A DNA stretch of 64,000 bases from Paraburkholderia ribeironis (GCF_900019265.1 NZ_CYGX02000058.1:1-64000), one strand, 5' to 3'; positions 53,529 to 61,970 are shown, counted from the first letter of the stretch. The notes: generated by a model from the sequence alone, not told the origin. Made by a program: numbers and translations.

Positions 53529-54257
53529 TCACAAAGCCGTCGTGAAGGCAATCAGCCATGATGGACTTGCAGAAAGAATCGCCGTCTCGAGCACCTTGTC
53601 CAGCCCGCTGAGCGCGAGTGTGCCGAACGCGACGAAGAATGCTCCGAAGACGGCTTTCCCGAACCTCGCCGCGGAACCCAGCCCGCCGAGCCACCTTGTC
53701 ATCGACGCTCGGGAAAGTGCACCCAGTATTACGAGCGGAAGCGCGGCGCCAATGCCAAACACAATCATCAGCAGAGCGACATCGACGAGGTTTCGTCCCT
53801 CGGATGCGAGCGTGGTGGCCGCCCCCAATGTCGGGCCAACGCACGGTGTCCAGACAACCCCTACGAGCAGTCCAATAACGAACTGACCGGGCAAGGTCTC
53901 GCCCTTCACCTTGCTCAACCACTTCTGGCCCGCGCTACCGAAGTGCGCCGTCGCACGGCTGAACATCGTTTGCAGGCGGGCAGAAAGCATCGTCAGCCCG
54001 AACAGGATCATCAACAGCGCGGCGACAGTGCGAAAGGCACGGTCGTCGAAGCCGAACGACGCGCCCAGTGTCGCGAGAAAAATGCCCATTGCTGAAAAGG
54101 AAGCGCCCAATCCGAGCGCGAGTGCGACGACTGCCATCCTGTGTATCGACAAAGCCGATGCGACGAGAATCGGAGCAAGCGACAGCACGCACGGGGACAA
54201 CGTCGTCAGCGCGCCCGCTGCGAAGCTCAGTCCGTACGCACCCAGTCCGAAAGTCAT
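53529..54257 (-). CDS. CcdA/DsbD-like membrane protein (cytochrome c biogenesis family)
   Basis: A 242-aa integral membrane protein from ATG 54257. It has about six helices with the CcdA pattern: GALTTLSPCVLSLAPILVASAL near residue 15 and LLVGVVWTPCVGPTLGAAT near 135. Each holds the redox-active proline-cysteine pair. CcdA proteins carry reducing equivalents across the inner membrane. Its ATG overlaps the thioredoxin-like gene stop (TGATG), so the two form a pair in which this protein probably reduces the exported thioredoxin-like partner. Confidence 0.88.
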   Translation of the reverse strand: MTFGLGAYGLSFAAGALTTLSPCVLSLAPILVASALSIHRMAVVALALGLGASFSAMGIFLATLGASFGFDDRAFRTVAALLMILFGLTMLSARLQTMFSRATAHFGSAGQKWLSKVKGETLPGQFVIGLLVGVVWTPCVGPTLGAATTLASEGRNLVDVALLMIVFGIGAALPLVILGALSRASMTRWLGGLGSAARFGKAVFGAFFVAFGTLALSGLDKVLETAILSASPSWLIAFTTAL

Positions 54258-54643
54258 CACAAGGCCTTTGCGAACGTTTCCCTGATATCGGGTTCGCGCG
54301 TTTGCCCTGTCGACCGGGCGACTTCGTGGCCACCCTTGAACACGACGAAAGTCGACTGCTGGGTCACCTTCATGGCTCGTTTCAACGCGACTTCCTTGTC
54401 GTAGTCGGCTACGAATACAGTCACCTGCTTCATGTCTGGTTGTGCCGAGAGGCGCTCCACAATCGGCTGCTGAACCTTGCAGGTGGGGCACCACGTCGCG
54501 TGGAAATAGACAATGACCGGCTTGCCGGCGGCGTTCAGCTGGTCAAACTGCGCCTGGTTAAACGGCTGTTCGCCGCCGACCGCACCGCCTGCGACGAAGG
54601 CGAGCGTTGCAACAAGAAGAATCCGCGCTATCGTTTTCCACAT
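54257..54643 (-). CDS. exported thioredoxin-like protein
   Basis: A 128-aa protein. An N-terminal signal or anchor helix (TIARILLVATLAFVAGGAVG) is followed by a thioredoxin fold with the active site FHATWCPTCKVQQPI near residue 50 and the cis-Pro region TQQSTFVVFKGG. ATG 54643 has GGAG at good spacing; ATG 54649 is also possible. It acts in the periplasm and is translationally coupled to the CcdA-like gene. Confidence 0.88.
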   Translation of the reverse strand: MWKTIARILLVATLAFVAGGAVGGEQPFNQAQFDQLNAAGKPVIVYFHATWCPTCKVQQPIVERLSAQPDMKQVTVFVADYDKEVALKRAMKVTQQSTFVVFKGGHEVARSTGQTREPDIRETFAKAL

Positions 54644-54862
54644 GGCCATTCTCCGTTACTGGCGCGGCAGACGCGCTATTCATTTGACAAGAAAGGCTCT
54701 CGCACGTTGCGCTGGCGAACCCGATGCGTAGTTACCGGTCCGCTCTGTTTTCTCAAGAAGCTGAGCATTTCTCAATCGTGTGCCAATAGACCTTTCAGAG
54801 TCCGGCAGCCTCCCGATCGCACCTGTGTGGAAGAGCCGAGTCGGGGAGCAAACATTGGCAAA

Positions 54863-55078
54863 TCAGCGGACGCAGCACGAACGCGCTTGTTGTACCGAAG
54901 GACACGCCGTACTCCCATACGAGCAGTACACACAGCAATCCCCTGCCTTCGGTTTGAGTAGCGTCTTGCAGCGCTCGCACTCATAAAACCACACGCAACT
55001 ATCGACGGGCATCGTTTCACATTTCGTGTACCCGCACGCCGGACAGGTGATGGTCGATTCCAATACGACAGTCTTCAT
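54863..55078 (-). CDS. GDCCVxC-domain protein
   Basis: A 71-aa cysteine-rich protein (ITCPACGYTKCETMP, then YECERCKTLLKPKAGDCCVYCSYGS). The GDCCVYC signature defines the family, which recurs beside mercury and copper resistance genes. The 10 or so cysteines suggest metal binding. No signal peptide is seen. It lies between the bufferin and thioredoxin units on the same strand, as part of the same stress set. Confidence 0.9.
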   Translation of the reverse strand: MKTVVLESTITCPACGYTKCETMPVDSCVWFYECERCKTLLKPKAGDCCVYCSYGSTACPSVQQARSCCVR

Positions 55079-55171
55079 CGCTTCGTCTCTCTAATCTTGC
55101 CGAGTCACCTGATTCTTCTTGTTAGAGCCGTGCATATCAACCCGTCACGTCATGGACCAAAAAGGGCCGTC

Positions 55172-55669
55172 TCAGACGACCGGACGACGGGACTCACTGT
55201 TGGCGACGGTACCGAAGCGTTTATCTATCAAGTAGTCCAACGACCACTTCCCGGCGCCCCTGCACAACAGAACCAGCAGCATCGCCGCCCACTGGATGTG
55301 CGTGGGCCATGCCTGCGGGTACACAAACACCTCGATGACAGTCGTCATGCCGAGCAAAAGCAGCGCCACGGGTCGCGTCGCCAACCCCAGCACAAGTAGA
55401 ACCGGCGTACTGAGTTCAATCGACACCGCCAGGTAGGCGGCAAGCTCGGGCGGAAGCAACGGCAATCGATAGTCTTCCCTGAACAATTGGAGCGCGGCAT
55501 TCCAGTCGGCCAGCTTCGTCATCGCCGAGTTCCAGAAGATCGTTGCCACCGCAAGCCGCAACGGGACCGCAAGGACCGTATATGGCACTCGCTCCAGCCA
55601 TCCAATGACATTCCGGATGCGGTTGTTCAGCGTCGACTCGCGAGCGGCGGATTGAGATTCGTTGGTCAT
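55172..55669 (-). CDS. bufD: DoxX-family membrane protein (BufD-like)
   Basis: A 165-aa protein from ATG 55669, which overlaps the BufC stop (ATGA). Four hydrophobic helices of DoxX type are visible: LRLAVATIFWNSAMTKLADW, AAYLAVSIELSTPVLLVLGL, PVALLLLGMTTVIEVFVY, WAAMLLVLLCRGAGKWSLDYL. DoxX proteins commonly close bufferin operons. The role is probably membrane-linked electron or thiol exchange for the bufferin pathway, which is inference. Confidence 0.85.
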   Translation of the reverse strand: MTNESQSAARESTLNNRIRNVIGWLERVPYTVLAVPLRLAVATIFWNSAMTKLADWNAALQLFREDYRLPLLPPELAAYLAVSIELSTPVLLVLGLATRPVALLLLGMTTVIEVFVYPQAWPTHIQWAAMLLVLLCRGAGKWSLDYLIDKRFGTVANSESRRPVV

Positions 55670-56481
55670 GTGAGGTGGCTCCCAGTTGCCGGACCGCATT
55701 CCTGATTTGAGATACAGGCATCGGTAAAGCAACCCGATGCAAGGAGGGAGGCGAGCCAAATGTGTACATCCGTATCCTGCGCCTCGGCAAGCGCATCGTG
55801 TAGCGGGCAGCCTGCAAACAACGTCGTCGCAAATCGCCATTGCCACTCAGCTATCGACTTGACCGCTACGCCGGTCGCGCTCCGGTGAATATGCAGCCAG
55901 ACCGGGCCAGCGGTCAGATCGATGTCTGCCAATGCGCGATCGTCGACGGTCAATACCGCGCGCCAGATTGCATCCACGGGAAGGTCTGACTGAAGTAGCC
56001 GTACAGCGGGACCTGGCAACAACCGTACGGACTTCAGCTCGTCATCGTTCAATTGCGCAAGGCGCTGCAAGTCAAGCGGCTGTGCATCTGGCGCGTGCAG
56101 CACCTCGTTCACTGCCCATTCAAGACGCGCGGTGTCCGGCAGATAGTCGAGTGACGCCGCTTCTGGCATCTTTGCGAGGAAATCCGGAAACGTCGCGCCG
56201 TAGCTATCGAGCTGCGCGTTCGACGGCCGGCATTGCTCCATGAACAGTCGAGCGGCACCTTCAAAGAACTCATCGCCAACGAGAGCCTGTACGGCCGGAT
56301 ATGAAAGCTGCAGCGCTTTGAGCAGCGCACCGTCGGCCGTATTTCGATAAATCGCGAGCCGTGCCTGTGGGGCCAGCCCATCGGATACTACGTAACCTGC
56401 TGCATCGCCATCAGCAAGACCAAGCAGGTCACTGCGGACCGCGCATTGCAGCTCATGCAGCGTTGGTGCGCACGTCGTCAT
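55666..56481 (-). CDS. bufC: BufC-type DUF2063 partner protein
   Basis: A 271-aa protein from ATG 56481 (MTTCAPTLHELQCAVRSDLL). The N-terminal DUF2063 domain is clear: LAIYRNTADGALLKALQLSYPAVQALVGDEFFEGAARLFM, then SYGATFPDFLAKMP and DTARLEWAVNEVLHA. In these operons it binds the MNIO enzyme and delivers the precursor peptide. The start lies 29 bp inside bufB and the stop overlaps bufD. Confidence 0.9.
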   Translation of the reverse strand: MTTCAPTLHELQCAVRSDLLGLADGDAAGYVVSDGLAPQARLAIYRNTADGALLKALQLSYPAVQALVGDEFFEGAARLFMEQCRPSNAQLDSYGATFPDFLAKMPEAASLDYLPDTARLEWAVNEVLHAPDAQPLDLQRLAQLNDDELKSVRLLPGPAVRLLQSDLPVDAIWRAVLTVDDRALADIDLTAGPVWLHIHRSATGVAVKSIAEWQWRFATTLFAGCPLHDALAEAQDTDVHIWLASLLASGCFTDACISNQECGPATGSHLT

Positions 56482-57343
56482 TCTGCTGCCCCTCGATATA
56501 GGCTTGTGCAATTGCCGCCTCCTCCGTCAGGACTTCGAGCGCTGGCACGTCCGTGTCCCATTCGATGAGTGTGGGAACCGGTCCAAAGCGCTTGAGAGCC
56601 TGTTCGAACAGGTCCCACACTGGAGGCGCCACGCGCGAGCCGTGGTCGTCAATGCGAAGAACCTGGCCCTGATCGAGCTGACGCACGCTGTGCCCGGCCA
56701 GGTGGACCTCAGTAACCGCCGATGGCGGCACAGCATCAAGATAGGTGAGTGCATTCCACCCGTGATTACTGGCGCTGACGTAGATATTGTTGACGTCGCA
56801 GAGAATGCCGCATCCAGTGCGACGTGCGACCTCCGCAAGGAACTCCCATTCCGGGATGGTCGAGTGACGGAAACGCAGATAGGTCGATGGGTTCTCCACC
56901 GAGATGCGTCGCTGCAGATGAGCCTGGACCTGGTCGACGTGGGTACAGACAACGGCAAGCGCCTCTTCCGTCAGCGGCAATGGCAACAGGTCGGCCAGGT
57001 AGGTGCCGCCGCTGATGCTCCAGGACAGGTGTTCAGAGACGAGACCAGGCTCAATGCGCTCGACGACGGCGCGCACGCGTTCCAGATGCGCAGTGTCTAA
57101 CCCTTCGGCACTACCCAGAGATAGCCCGACACCGTGAAGAGAGACTGGGTAGTCGCGGCGTATGGCATCCAGATAGCCCGGAGCGCTACCTCCACCCATG
57201 TAGTTCTCGGTATGCACCTCAAACCACGCGGCCGGTGGACGCTGTTCGACAACCTCCTGATGGTGTCGGAAGCGCAGCCCAATCCCGGCACGCGCTGGAA
57301 TCAGGCTGCGCGCATATCGCGATGTTGCAAGAGCGGCAGACAT
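56453..57343 (-). CDS. bufB: MNIO (DUF692) enzyme BufB
   Basis: A 296-aa TIM-barrel protein of the multinuclear non-haem iron oxidase family. Motifs are visible: ARAGIGLRFRHHQEVV, WFEVHTENYMGGGS, SLHGVGLSLGS, LVSEHLSWS, SVENPSTYL, GILCDVNNIYVSASNHGW, VHLAGHSV and LIEWDTDVPAL. Together they supply the His/Asp/Glu iron ligands. It modifies cysteines in the bufferin precursor, made from the gene 15 bp upstream, into copper-binding thiooxazole-type groups in characterised relatives. Confidence 0.93.
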   Translation of the reverse strand: MSAALATSRYARSLIPARAGIGLRFRHHQEVVEQRPPAAWFEVHTENYMGGGSAPGYLDAIRRDYPVSLHGVGLSLGSAEGLDTAHLERVRAVVERIEPGLVSEHLSWSISGGTYLADLLPLPLTEEALAVVCTHVDQVQAHLQRRISVENPSTYLRFRHSTIPEWEFLAEVARRTGCGILCDVNNIYVSASNHGWNALTYLDAVPPSAVTEVHLAGHSVRQLDQGQVLRIDDHGSRVAPPVWDLFEQALKRFGPVPTLIEWDTDVPALEVLTEEAAIAQAYIEGQQNDDVRTNAA

Positions 57344-57358
57344 CAGCTGCTCCGTTGT

Positions 57359-57688
57359 TTATGCTGGTTTCAGCTTGCCACCCTGGATCTTGCTGCAATC
57401 TCCAGCGGGGAGCAGAACGAATGACTTGGCGTCGCGCGCCTGGGTGGCCTGGCCAGCGCAGGAGTGGGCTCCCTCTGCGCAGTCGTTCTTTGACACGGCG
57501 TTGATTCCGTAACACTTCTCCAGCTTGTTCTGTTCCATCCGGGCCATGTTGTCTTTGACCACTTGCGGCATTGCACTCATGTCCTTCATGGCCGGGGCCT
57601 GTGCCTGGGCCGGCAAGGCCTGCATGGCAAGCGCCAGCCCGATTGCTGACGTTAAAGTCGAGGCGGCCATAATATGTCTGTTCATCAC
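57359..57688 (-). CDS. bufA: bufferin precursor BufA (DUF2282)
   Basis: A 109-aa protein. A signal peptide (LTSAIGLALAMQALPAQAQA) precedes a linker and a four-cysteine core at residues 59, 70, 77 and 98 (EKCYGINAV, KNDCAEGAHSCAG, LLPAGDCSKIQGG). This is the DUF2282 pattern of periplasmic bufferins that sequester copper. It is the first gene of bufABCD and has a SigF-type promoter 48 bp upstream. Confidence 0.92.
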   Translation of the reverse strand: MMNRHIMAASTLTSAIGLALAMQALPAQAQAPAMKDMSAMPQVVKDNMARMEQNKLEKCYGINAVSKNDCAEGAHSCAGQATQARDAKSFVLLPAGDCSKIQGGKLKPA

Positions 57689-57735
57689 GCGTCCTCCAGA
57701 AGGTTGCGGCCTGGCATTCAGGCCGTGTAGAGAGG

Positions 57736-57761
57736 TTCGGTTGGCCGCAGCAAAAGGTTAC
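57736..57761 (-). promoter_or_regulatory. SigF-type promoter of the bufferin operon
   Basis: On the minus strand GTAACC, 16 bases, then CGAA: an exact match to the promoter recognised by Caulobacter SigF. It ends 48 bp before the bufA start, and the cognate-type sigma gene starts on the other side of the same 131-bp gap. Confidence 0.75.
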
Positions 57762-57819
57762 GCCGCGAGCAAAACTTTTTCTGGATGACAAACGGTCTCC
57801 CGACCCGCAGAATTTCCAG

Positions 57820-58479
57820 ATGATCCGACACCCACATCCGCCCGGCTCCGTTCCTGGCCCCGACAGGGCGAACCAGGAGTCAGCGACGTCCCGTCGCCAG
57901 GCTGAGGCGATAGACAGCCGCGCTGACGGCACGCCGGATTGGTCCGCTGCCATGGCCCGAGCCCAGGCTGGTGACCAGCAGGCCTATCGTCGGCTGCTTC
58001 AGGGCATCACTCCTTATCTGCGTGCGCTTGCGGCACGCCACATGAGGAATGGCGAGGACGTAGAGGACACCGTGCAGGATGTCTTGCTAACTTTGCACTC
58101 CGCGCGCAACACGTACGACCCGTCCCGTCCGTTCGGGCCATGGCTGGTTGCTATCGCTAACAGACGCATCGTTGATGGCCTGCGTCGGCGCGGACGCATT
58201 GAGTCACATGAATCTTTAGTAGAGGCCGACCTGGAAACCTTTTCAGCTCCTGAAGCGAACTTACAGGAAGAGACGGTGGATGCCCGCCTGGTGAGGGAAG
58301 CTATCGAGCAATTGCCTGTCGGACAGCGCGACGCATTGCGAATGCTGAAGCTGGAGGAAATGTCGCTGCAAGAGGCTGCGGCTGCGAGCGGAACGTCGGT
58401 TGCTGCGCTGAAGGTGGCCACTCACCGGGCAATGAAACGGCTGCGGGAACTGTTCCTGCCACGAGGTAGCAAATCATGA
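57820..58479 (+). CDS. sigF: ECF sigma factor, SigF-like
   Basis: A 219-aa sigma factor. Region 2 reads YLRALAARHMRNGEDVEDTVQDVLLTLHSARNTYDPSRPFGPWLVAIANRRIVDGLRRRGR. Region 4 reads QLPVGQRDALRMLKLEEMSLQEAAAASGTSVAALKVATHRAMKRLREL. The first 40 residues are polar and may be shorter in reality. The stop overlaps the anti-sigma gene (ATGA). It is divergent from bufA, so I infer that it drives the bufferin operon under copper or thiol stress, as in Caulobacter. Confidence 0.92.
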   Translation: MIRHPHPPGSVPGPDRANQESATSRRQAEAIDSRADGTPDWSAAMARAQAGDQQAYRRLLQGITPYLRALAARHMRNGEDVEDTVQDVLLTLHSARNTYDPSRPFGPWLVAIANRRIVDGLRRRGRIESHESLVEADLETFSAPEANLQEETVDARLVREAIEQLPVGQRDALRMLKLEEMSLQEAAAASGTSVAALKVATHRAMKRLRELFLPRGSKS

Positions 58480-59129
58480 CCCGGACTTCCGACCTGATTG
58501 ACGTGCTGGTCGCGGATGCAACTCCGGTCCGGCGGCTGCGCCCCCCGGCAGCGCGAGCGGCATGCTGGCTGTTGTTCGCGGGACTTGTGATGATTCTTGT
58601 CGGTATTGCGCATGGGGTGCGTGCCGACCTGGCGCTCAGACTCCATCAACCAATCTTTGTCATCGGCGTAGCCGCAGCCCTGACGACGGGTGTTCTTGCG
58701 GCAGTGGGCGCATTTATCGCCAGTGTGCCGGGAATGTCACGCCGTTGGCTTTTGTTGCCAACACCAGCCTGTCTTGTCTGGGTGGCTACGATTGGCTTTG
58801 GCTGCCTGACCGATTGGGTCTCCGTTGGGCCGGAAGGTATGTCTTTGGGAGAAACGGCTCGATGTTTCGCAACATTGGTGTTAGTCAGCGTGCCGCTAAC
58901 CCTCGTGATGTTTATCATGCTGCGCCACGTAGCTCGCCTGTCGCCAGCCCCGGTCACGATGACCGGAAGTCTCGCGGTCGCAGCACTGACCGCGATGGTG
59001 TTGTCAATCCTGCACCCGCTCGACGCCACCACCATGATATTGGCGTGGAATTTTGGCGTGACCGTGCTGTTTCTATGGTTAAACGGCCGGTATGGGCAAC
59101 GGCTTCTTACGTGGGTGGCGCAGCGCTAA
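58476..59129 (+). CDS. nrsF: NrsF-like (DUF1109) anti-sigma membrane protein
   Basis: A 217-aa protein with a short cytoplasmic N-terminus and six membrane helices (AACWLLFAGLVMILVGIAHG, FVIGVAAALTTGVLAAVGAF and so on), the DUF1109 layout. It overlaps the sigma factor by 4 bp. NrsF of Caulobacter holds SigF inactive and releases it on metal or redox stress through conserved cysteines. Cys residues are visible here (LPTPACLVW, FGCLTD). Confidence 0.9.
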   Translation: MTRTSDLIDVLVADATPVRRLRPPAARAACWLLFAGLVMILVGIAHGVRADLALRLHQPIFVIGVAAALTTGVLAAVGAFIASVPGMSRRWLLLPTPACLVWVATIGFGCLTDWVSVGPEGMSLGETARCFATLVLVSVPLTLVMFIMLRHVARLSPAPVTMTGSLAVAALTAMVLSILHPLDATTMILAWNFGVTVLFLWLNGRYGQRLLTWVAQR

Positions 59130-59189
59130 CACCGAAGCGATGTGAGGGATTTGCGCAGATGGTGCTCCCCTGAAGACAAACCATTGCAG

Positions 59190-59700
59190 CCGCGTCAACG
59201 CTTGCGAAAGCAGCAGTAAAGAAACTGCTGTTTGGAGTGACCGGGCTTCTCGTGATCTTCGAGCGTGCTCGAGAGCAACTCGAACCGGGCACCGATCGCA
59301 TCGGCTGATTCGGCTCGGCCGGCGTGAAGTTGCGGTTCAACATGTTCGGCGCAATCGTGCAGCTTGTGCCTGGAATCGGTCGTGACGCGGTAATGGCGCC
59401 TGTGGCGTGCCCGGATACCGTTGTGGCTCATTCAGCGGTTTCACGCGTGCCTTGCTGGTCGGAGAGACGCGAGAACGAACTTCCTCGCTCATACGCGGCG
59501 AGCCGTAGGCACCTTTTGATCTCAGCGTGAATCGCTCGAATCACCGTAAGCCACTGCGCATCGATGCACCGCTGGCGCTCGGCGGCGCCGCCGAGCTTCC
59601 AGGCGCGATAGTCGTTGATGCTCATGCAAAGGACCTCGCGCAGCGCCGACAGCGGATATTGCCGGCAGTGCGTGTCAGTCCAGGCGAACTTCACAGGAAG
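59190..59700 (-). mobile_element. decayed IS3-family transposase (OrfB remnant)
   Basis: Several minus-strand frames add up to an IS3-type OrfB. From 59625 leftwards: MSINDYRAWKLGGAAERQR and LTVIRAIHAEIKRC match the start of OrfB, and the codons upstream match FAWTDTHCRQYPLSALREVL. Further left, RHRRHYRVTTDSRHKL and LNRNFTPAEPNQ match later OrfB segments in other frames. Frameshifts separate the pieces and the DDE core is missing. It sits exactly between nrsF and the truncated peroxidase gene. Confidence 0.65.
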
Positions 59701-59718
59701 TCTGATACACGAGTAAAT

Positions 59719-59963
59719 TCGATTACTACCTTGACGGAAAATTGCAACTAACGGCACAAGAGTCGAAGGGCAAGAAACTGTTCGACAATCCGGCAGGCGG
59801 TAATTGCGCCTCCTGCCACATCGATCAAGTGGGAGCCAACGGCGCGCATCCGCTTTTCACCGACTTCAATTTCCAGGCGTTTGATGTGCCGCGCAATCCC
59901 GGGCTGCGTCCGAGCGACGACCCGAAGTACCTCTACGATCCGAAATCTAAACAAGCCAGGTAA
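59719..59963 (+). pseudogene. truncated MauG/cytochrome c peroxidase fragment
   Basis: A frame without a start reads FDYYLDGKLQLTAQESKGKK, then GGNCASCHIDQVGANG and HPLFTDFNFQAFDVPRNPGL. This is the second-haem region (CxxCH) of a di-haem peroxidase. It is cut off on the left by the IS remnant and ends early at a TAA on the right. It is clearly non-functional and probably marks ancestral chromosome. Confidence 0.7.
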
Positions 59964-60090
59964 AGCGCACAGGAAGCCCGGTTGGCCTCGATTTAACCTT
60001 GATTTAAAAGACTATTTTTCCGGCCGAGCGGCGACTGCGCTTGCGGCGGCGCTATAATGCGCGCACCTTGTTTTCCGCCCGTCCCCCATT

Positions 60091-60738
60091 ATGAGCCGGT
60101 TACTTTGCCTGATCGTGCTTGCGCTCGGCCTGATGCAAACCGCAACGGCTGACGAAGCAACCGACCGCATGTCCACGTATCTGGCGCACAAGTTCGGTCT
60201 GGCAAAGGAAAAAGCTCAAACGATTGCCGACGCGGTGCAGTCCGCCGCTTCAAAATATTCCCTGCCGCCGGCGCTCCTGCTGGCCATCATCTCGATCGAA
60301 TCCCGCTTCAAGGAAAAGGCCAGGGGCGCGAACGGCGCAACCGGGCTGATGCAGGTCGTGCCGCAGGCGCATCGCGGGCTATTGCGCAACATCAAGGACC
60401 TCACGGAACCGGCCGCGAACATCGAAGTGGGTTCGGCAATCCTTTACGGCTACATGCGCTCGGCCAACGGCGACCTGAATGCCGCGCTCAAAAGCTATGG
60501 CGGTTCGAAGGCGTACGCGCAAAAGGTCAGCTTGCGGGTCGCGGATTTCTCCGGGCTCGCCGCATCGCAAGGCGCCGGCCAGCAGCCGGATGCGCACGCC
60601 GACACCTGCGACGCGGATCGTTGCGCCGTGCCAGGCTACTGGGCCGGCGCCTTTACCATGCCGGCCGTCAACACGGCGGCGATAAGCGGTGCTGCGTCCG
60701 CGCCGACCCCGGGCGGGCTGCCCGCGGCATCGAACTGA
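60091..60738 (+). CDS. lytic transglycosylase (SLT domain)
   Basis: A 215-aa exported enzyme that cleaves peptidoglycan. A signal peptide (LLCLIVLALGLMQTATA) is followed by a goose-lysozyme-type SLT domain: PPALLLAIISIESRFKEKARGANGATGLMQVVPQAHRG, with the catalytic Glu in SIESRF near residue 70. AAILYGYMRSANGDLNAALKSYGGSKAYAQKV completes the domain. The C-terminal tail is Cys-, Ala- and Pro-rich. It is followed by a strong hairpin terminator. Confidence 0.9.
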   Translation: MSRLLCLIVLALGLMQTATADEATDRMSTYLAHKFGLAKEKAQTIADAVQSAASKYSLPPALLLAIISIESRFKEKARGANGATGLMQVVPQAHRGLLRNIKDLTEPAANIEVGSAILYGYMRSANGDLNAALKSYGGSKAYAQKVSLRVADFSGLAASQGAGQQPDAHADTCDADRCAVPGYWAGAFTMPAVNTAAISGAASAPTPGGLPAASN

Positions 60739-60837
60739 GCGCGATCGCGCGCTTTCTTTTTTCGCCGACCGCGCGCTCGCTGCGGTCGGCGCTCGTCACA
60801 TCATTGAGCGTTACCGACGTTTATGAGCGTCGTGGGC

Positions 60838-60858
60838 AGCGCGCGTTGCGCGCTTTTT
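60838..60858 (+). terminator. intrinsic terminator after the lytic transglycosylase gene
   Basis: Perfect AGCGCGC/GCGCGCT arms around GTT, followed by TTTT. A second hairpin (GCCGACCGC/GCGGTCGGC, 60764-60790) lies upstream without a T run. Confidence 0.65.
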
Positions 60859-60929
60859 ACGCACACCTGGCCACCCGCTCTACAATGCATTTCCATTCGC
60901 GCTCACGCAGCGTCCTCTTGCGATCGACC

Positions 60930-61622
60930 ATGTTGACCTCGTTTTCCAGAACCACTGCCGCCTTGTGCGCGCTGCTGACCGTCGCTGCGTGCAGCAGCGC
61001 CCCGCAACCTAAATTCCAGCAGGAATCGTTTGAAACCGGCGCGAGCCCTTATGCGCGCAATTTCAATTCGAGCGCCACGGATAGCTGCGAAGCCGCGCGC
61101 CGTGCGCTACTGAGTCAGGGCTACCTGACGACGATGACGCGCACCGATACCGTCGACGGCACCAAGAACTTCCAGCCGACGGGCGATACCCATGTCGTCG
61201 TCGAGTTTCATGTGGTCTGCACGCCGGGCGAGGAGGCGAGCGATACGAGCATCGTTTACGTCAACGCAGTGCAGAACGGCTTTGCGCTGAAGAAAAGCGA
61301 TACCTCGGCGAGCGTCGGGCTCAGCGTGCTCGGTTCGCTTTCGCTGCCGATCCGCTCAAACAACGACGCGATGGTCAAGATCTCGAGCGAGACCATTCCA
61401 TCGGGCAAGTTCTACGACCGTTTCTTCGGTCTTGTCGATCACTATCTGCAAACGGTAGTGCGTACGCAGCCGGTAGCGAGCAATCACATCGAAACGCGTC
61501 TGTTGCCGGTGCCCGTGCAAATCGAGGTGAGCACGCCGGCGTCCATACCCGAAGTGGCCGCCGATGCAATCAGGCAGGCCGCTGCCGCGCAGCCGGCGAG
61601 TGGCGTTGGCGTCACGCCGTGA
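60930..61622 (+). CDS. DUF2242 lipoprotein
   Basis: A 230-aa protein from ATG 60930. The signal peptide ends in the lipobox LLTVAAC near residue 20, so it is lipidated and envelope-anchored. The DUF2242 domain follows: FQQESFETGASPYARNF, then CEAARRALLSQGYLTTMTRTDTVDGTKNFQP, VVEFHVVCTPGEE, and SETIPSGKFYDRFFGLVDHYLQ. Function is unknown. Earlier in-frame starts run through the terminators and are rejected. Confidence 0.88.
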   Translation: MLTSFSRTTAALCALLTVAACSSAPQPKFQQESFETGASPYARNFNSSATDSCEAARRALLSQGYLTTMTRTDTVDGTKNFQPTGDTHVVVEFHVVCTPGEEASDTSIVYVNAVQNGFALKKSDTSASVGLSVLGSLSLPIRSNNDAMVKISSETIPSGKFYDRFFGLVDHYLQTVVRTQPVASNHIETRLLPVPVQIEVSTPASIPEVAADAIRQAAAAQPASGVGVTP

Positions 61623-61660
61623 TGTATCCGCTGCAAACTTGCGGCTTAGAGCTACGTTTG

Positions 61661-61687
61661 GGCTGATCAAGACCTGATCAGCCTTCT
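61661..61687 (+). terminator. hairpin after DUF2242 gene
   Basis: GGCTGATCA and TGATCAGCC arms around AGACC, followed by TTCT. A good stem with a short T run. Confidence 0.55.
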
Positions 61688-61729
61688 ATTTCATCGCGCC
61701 GCGGTATTTATCCTAGGTCTTTTACTTCA

Positions 61730-61970
61730 TACGTATATATATGTAGTAGTAGTTAACAAGGGTTAACCCGTTCTGTGGATAACTTCCAAATGTGCCGTCA
61801 CATCAATGTCATACGAAAACCATAACCCTGCGGAACACACCGGTAGAAAAACTACTAAGCCGGGATAACCTTGATGCGGCTTGTCGATAGGTTCGTTTTA
61901 TCAAGATTTCGCGCACAAGCTGTCCGATGCGCTATCCCGAAGTTATACATAGGCCAATGTGGATAACTCG
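61730..61970. promoter_or_regulatory. AT-rich gap with two perfect DnaA-box-like sites
   Basis: TGTGGATAA, the inverse of the DnaA box TTATCCACA, occurs exactly at 61774-61782 and 61958-61966. Looser sites (TTATACAT near 61943) and a GTTAAC pair (AGTTAACAAGGGTTAACC at 61751-61768) lie nearby. The 61623-62221 gap holds no credible gene. The sites may bind DnaA for regulation or titration. Confidence 0.45.

Noticed and set aside
55027..55078. Second SigF promoter before the GDCCVxC gene
   Set aside because: A GTGACT ... CGAA arrangement exists, but the -35-like element deviates, the spacing is 17, and CGAA lies only four bases from the start codon.
61730..61970. Chromosomal replication origin
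   Set aside because: Only two perfect DnaA boxes, and no dnaA, dnaN, parA or gidA gene nearby. Kept only as a DnaA-binding candidate.
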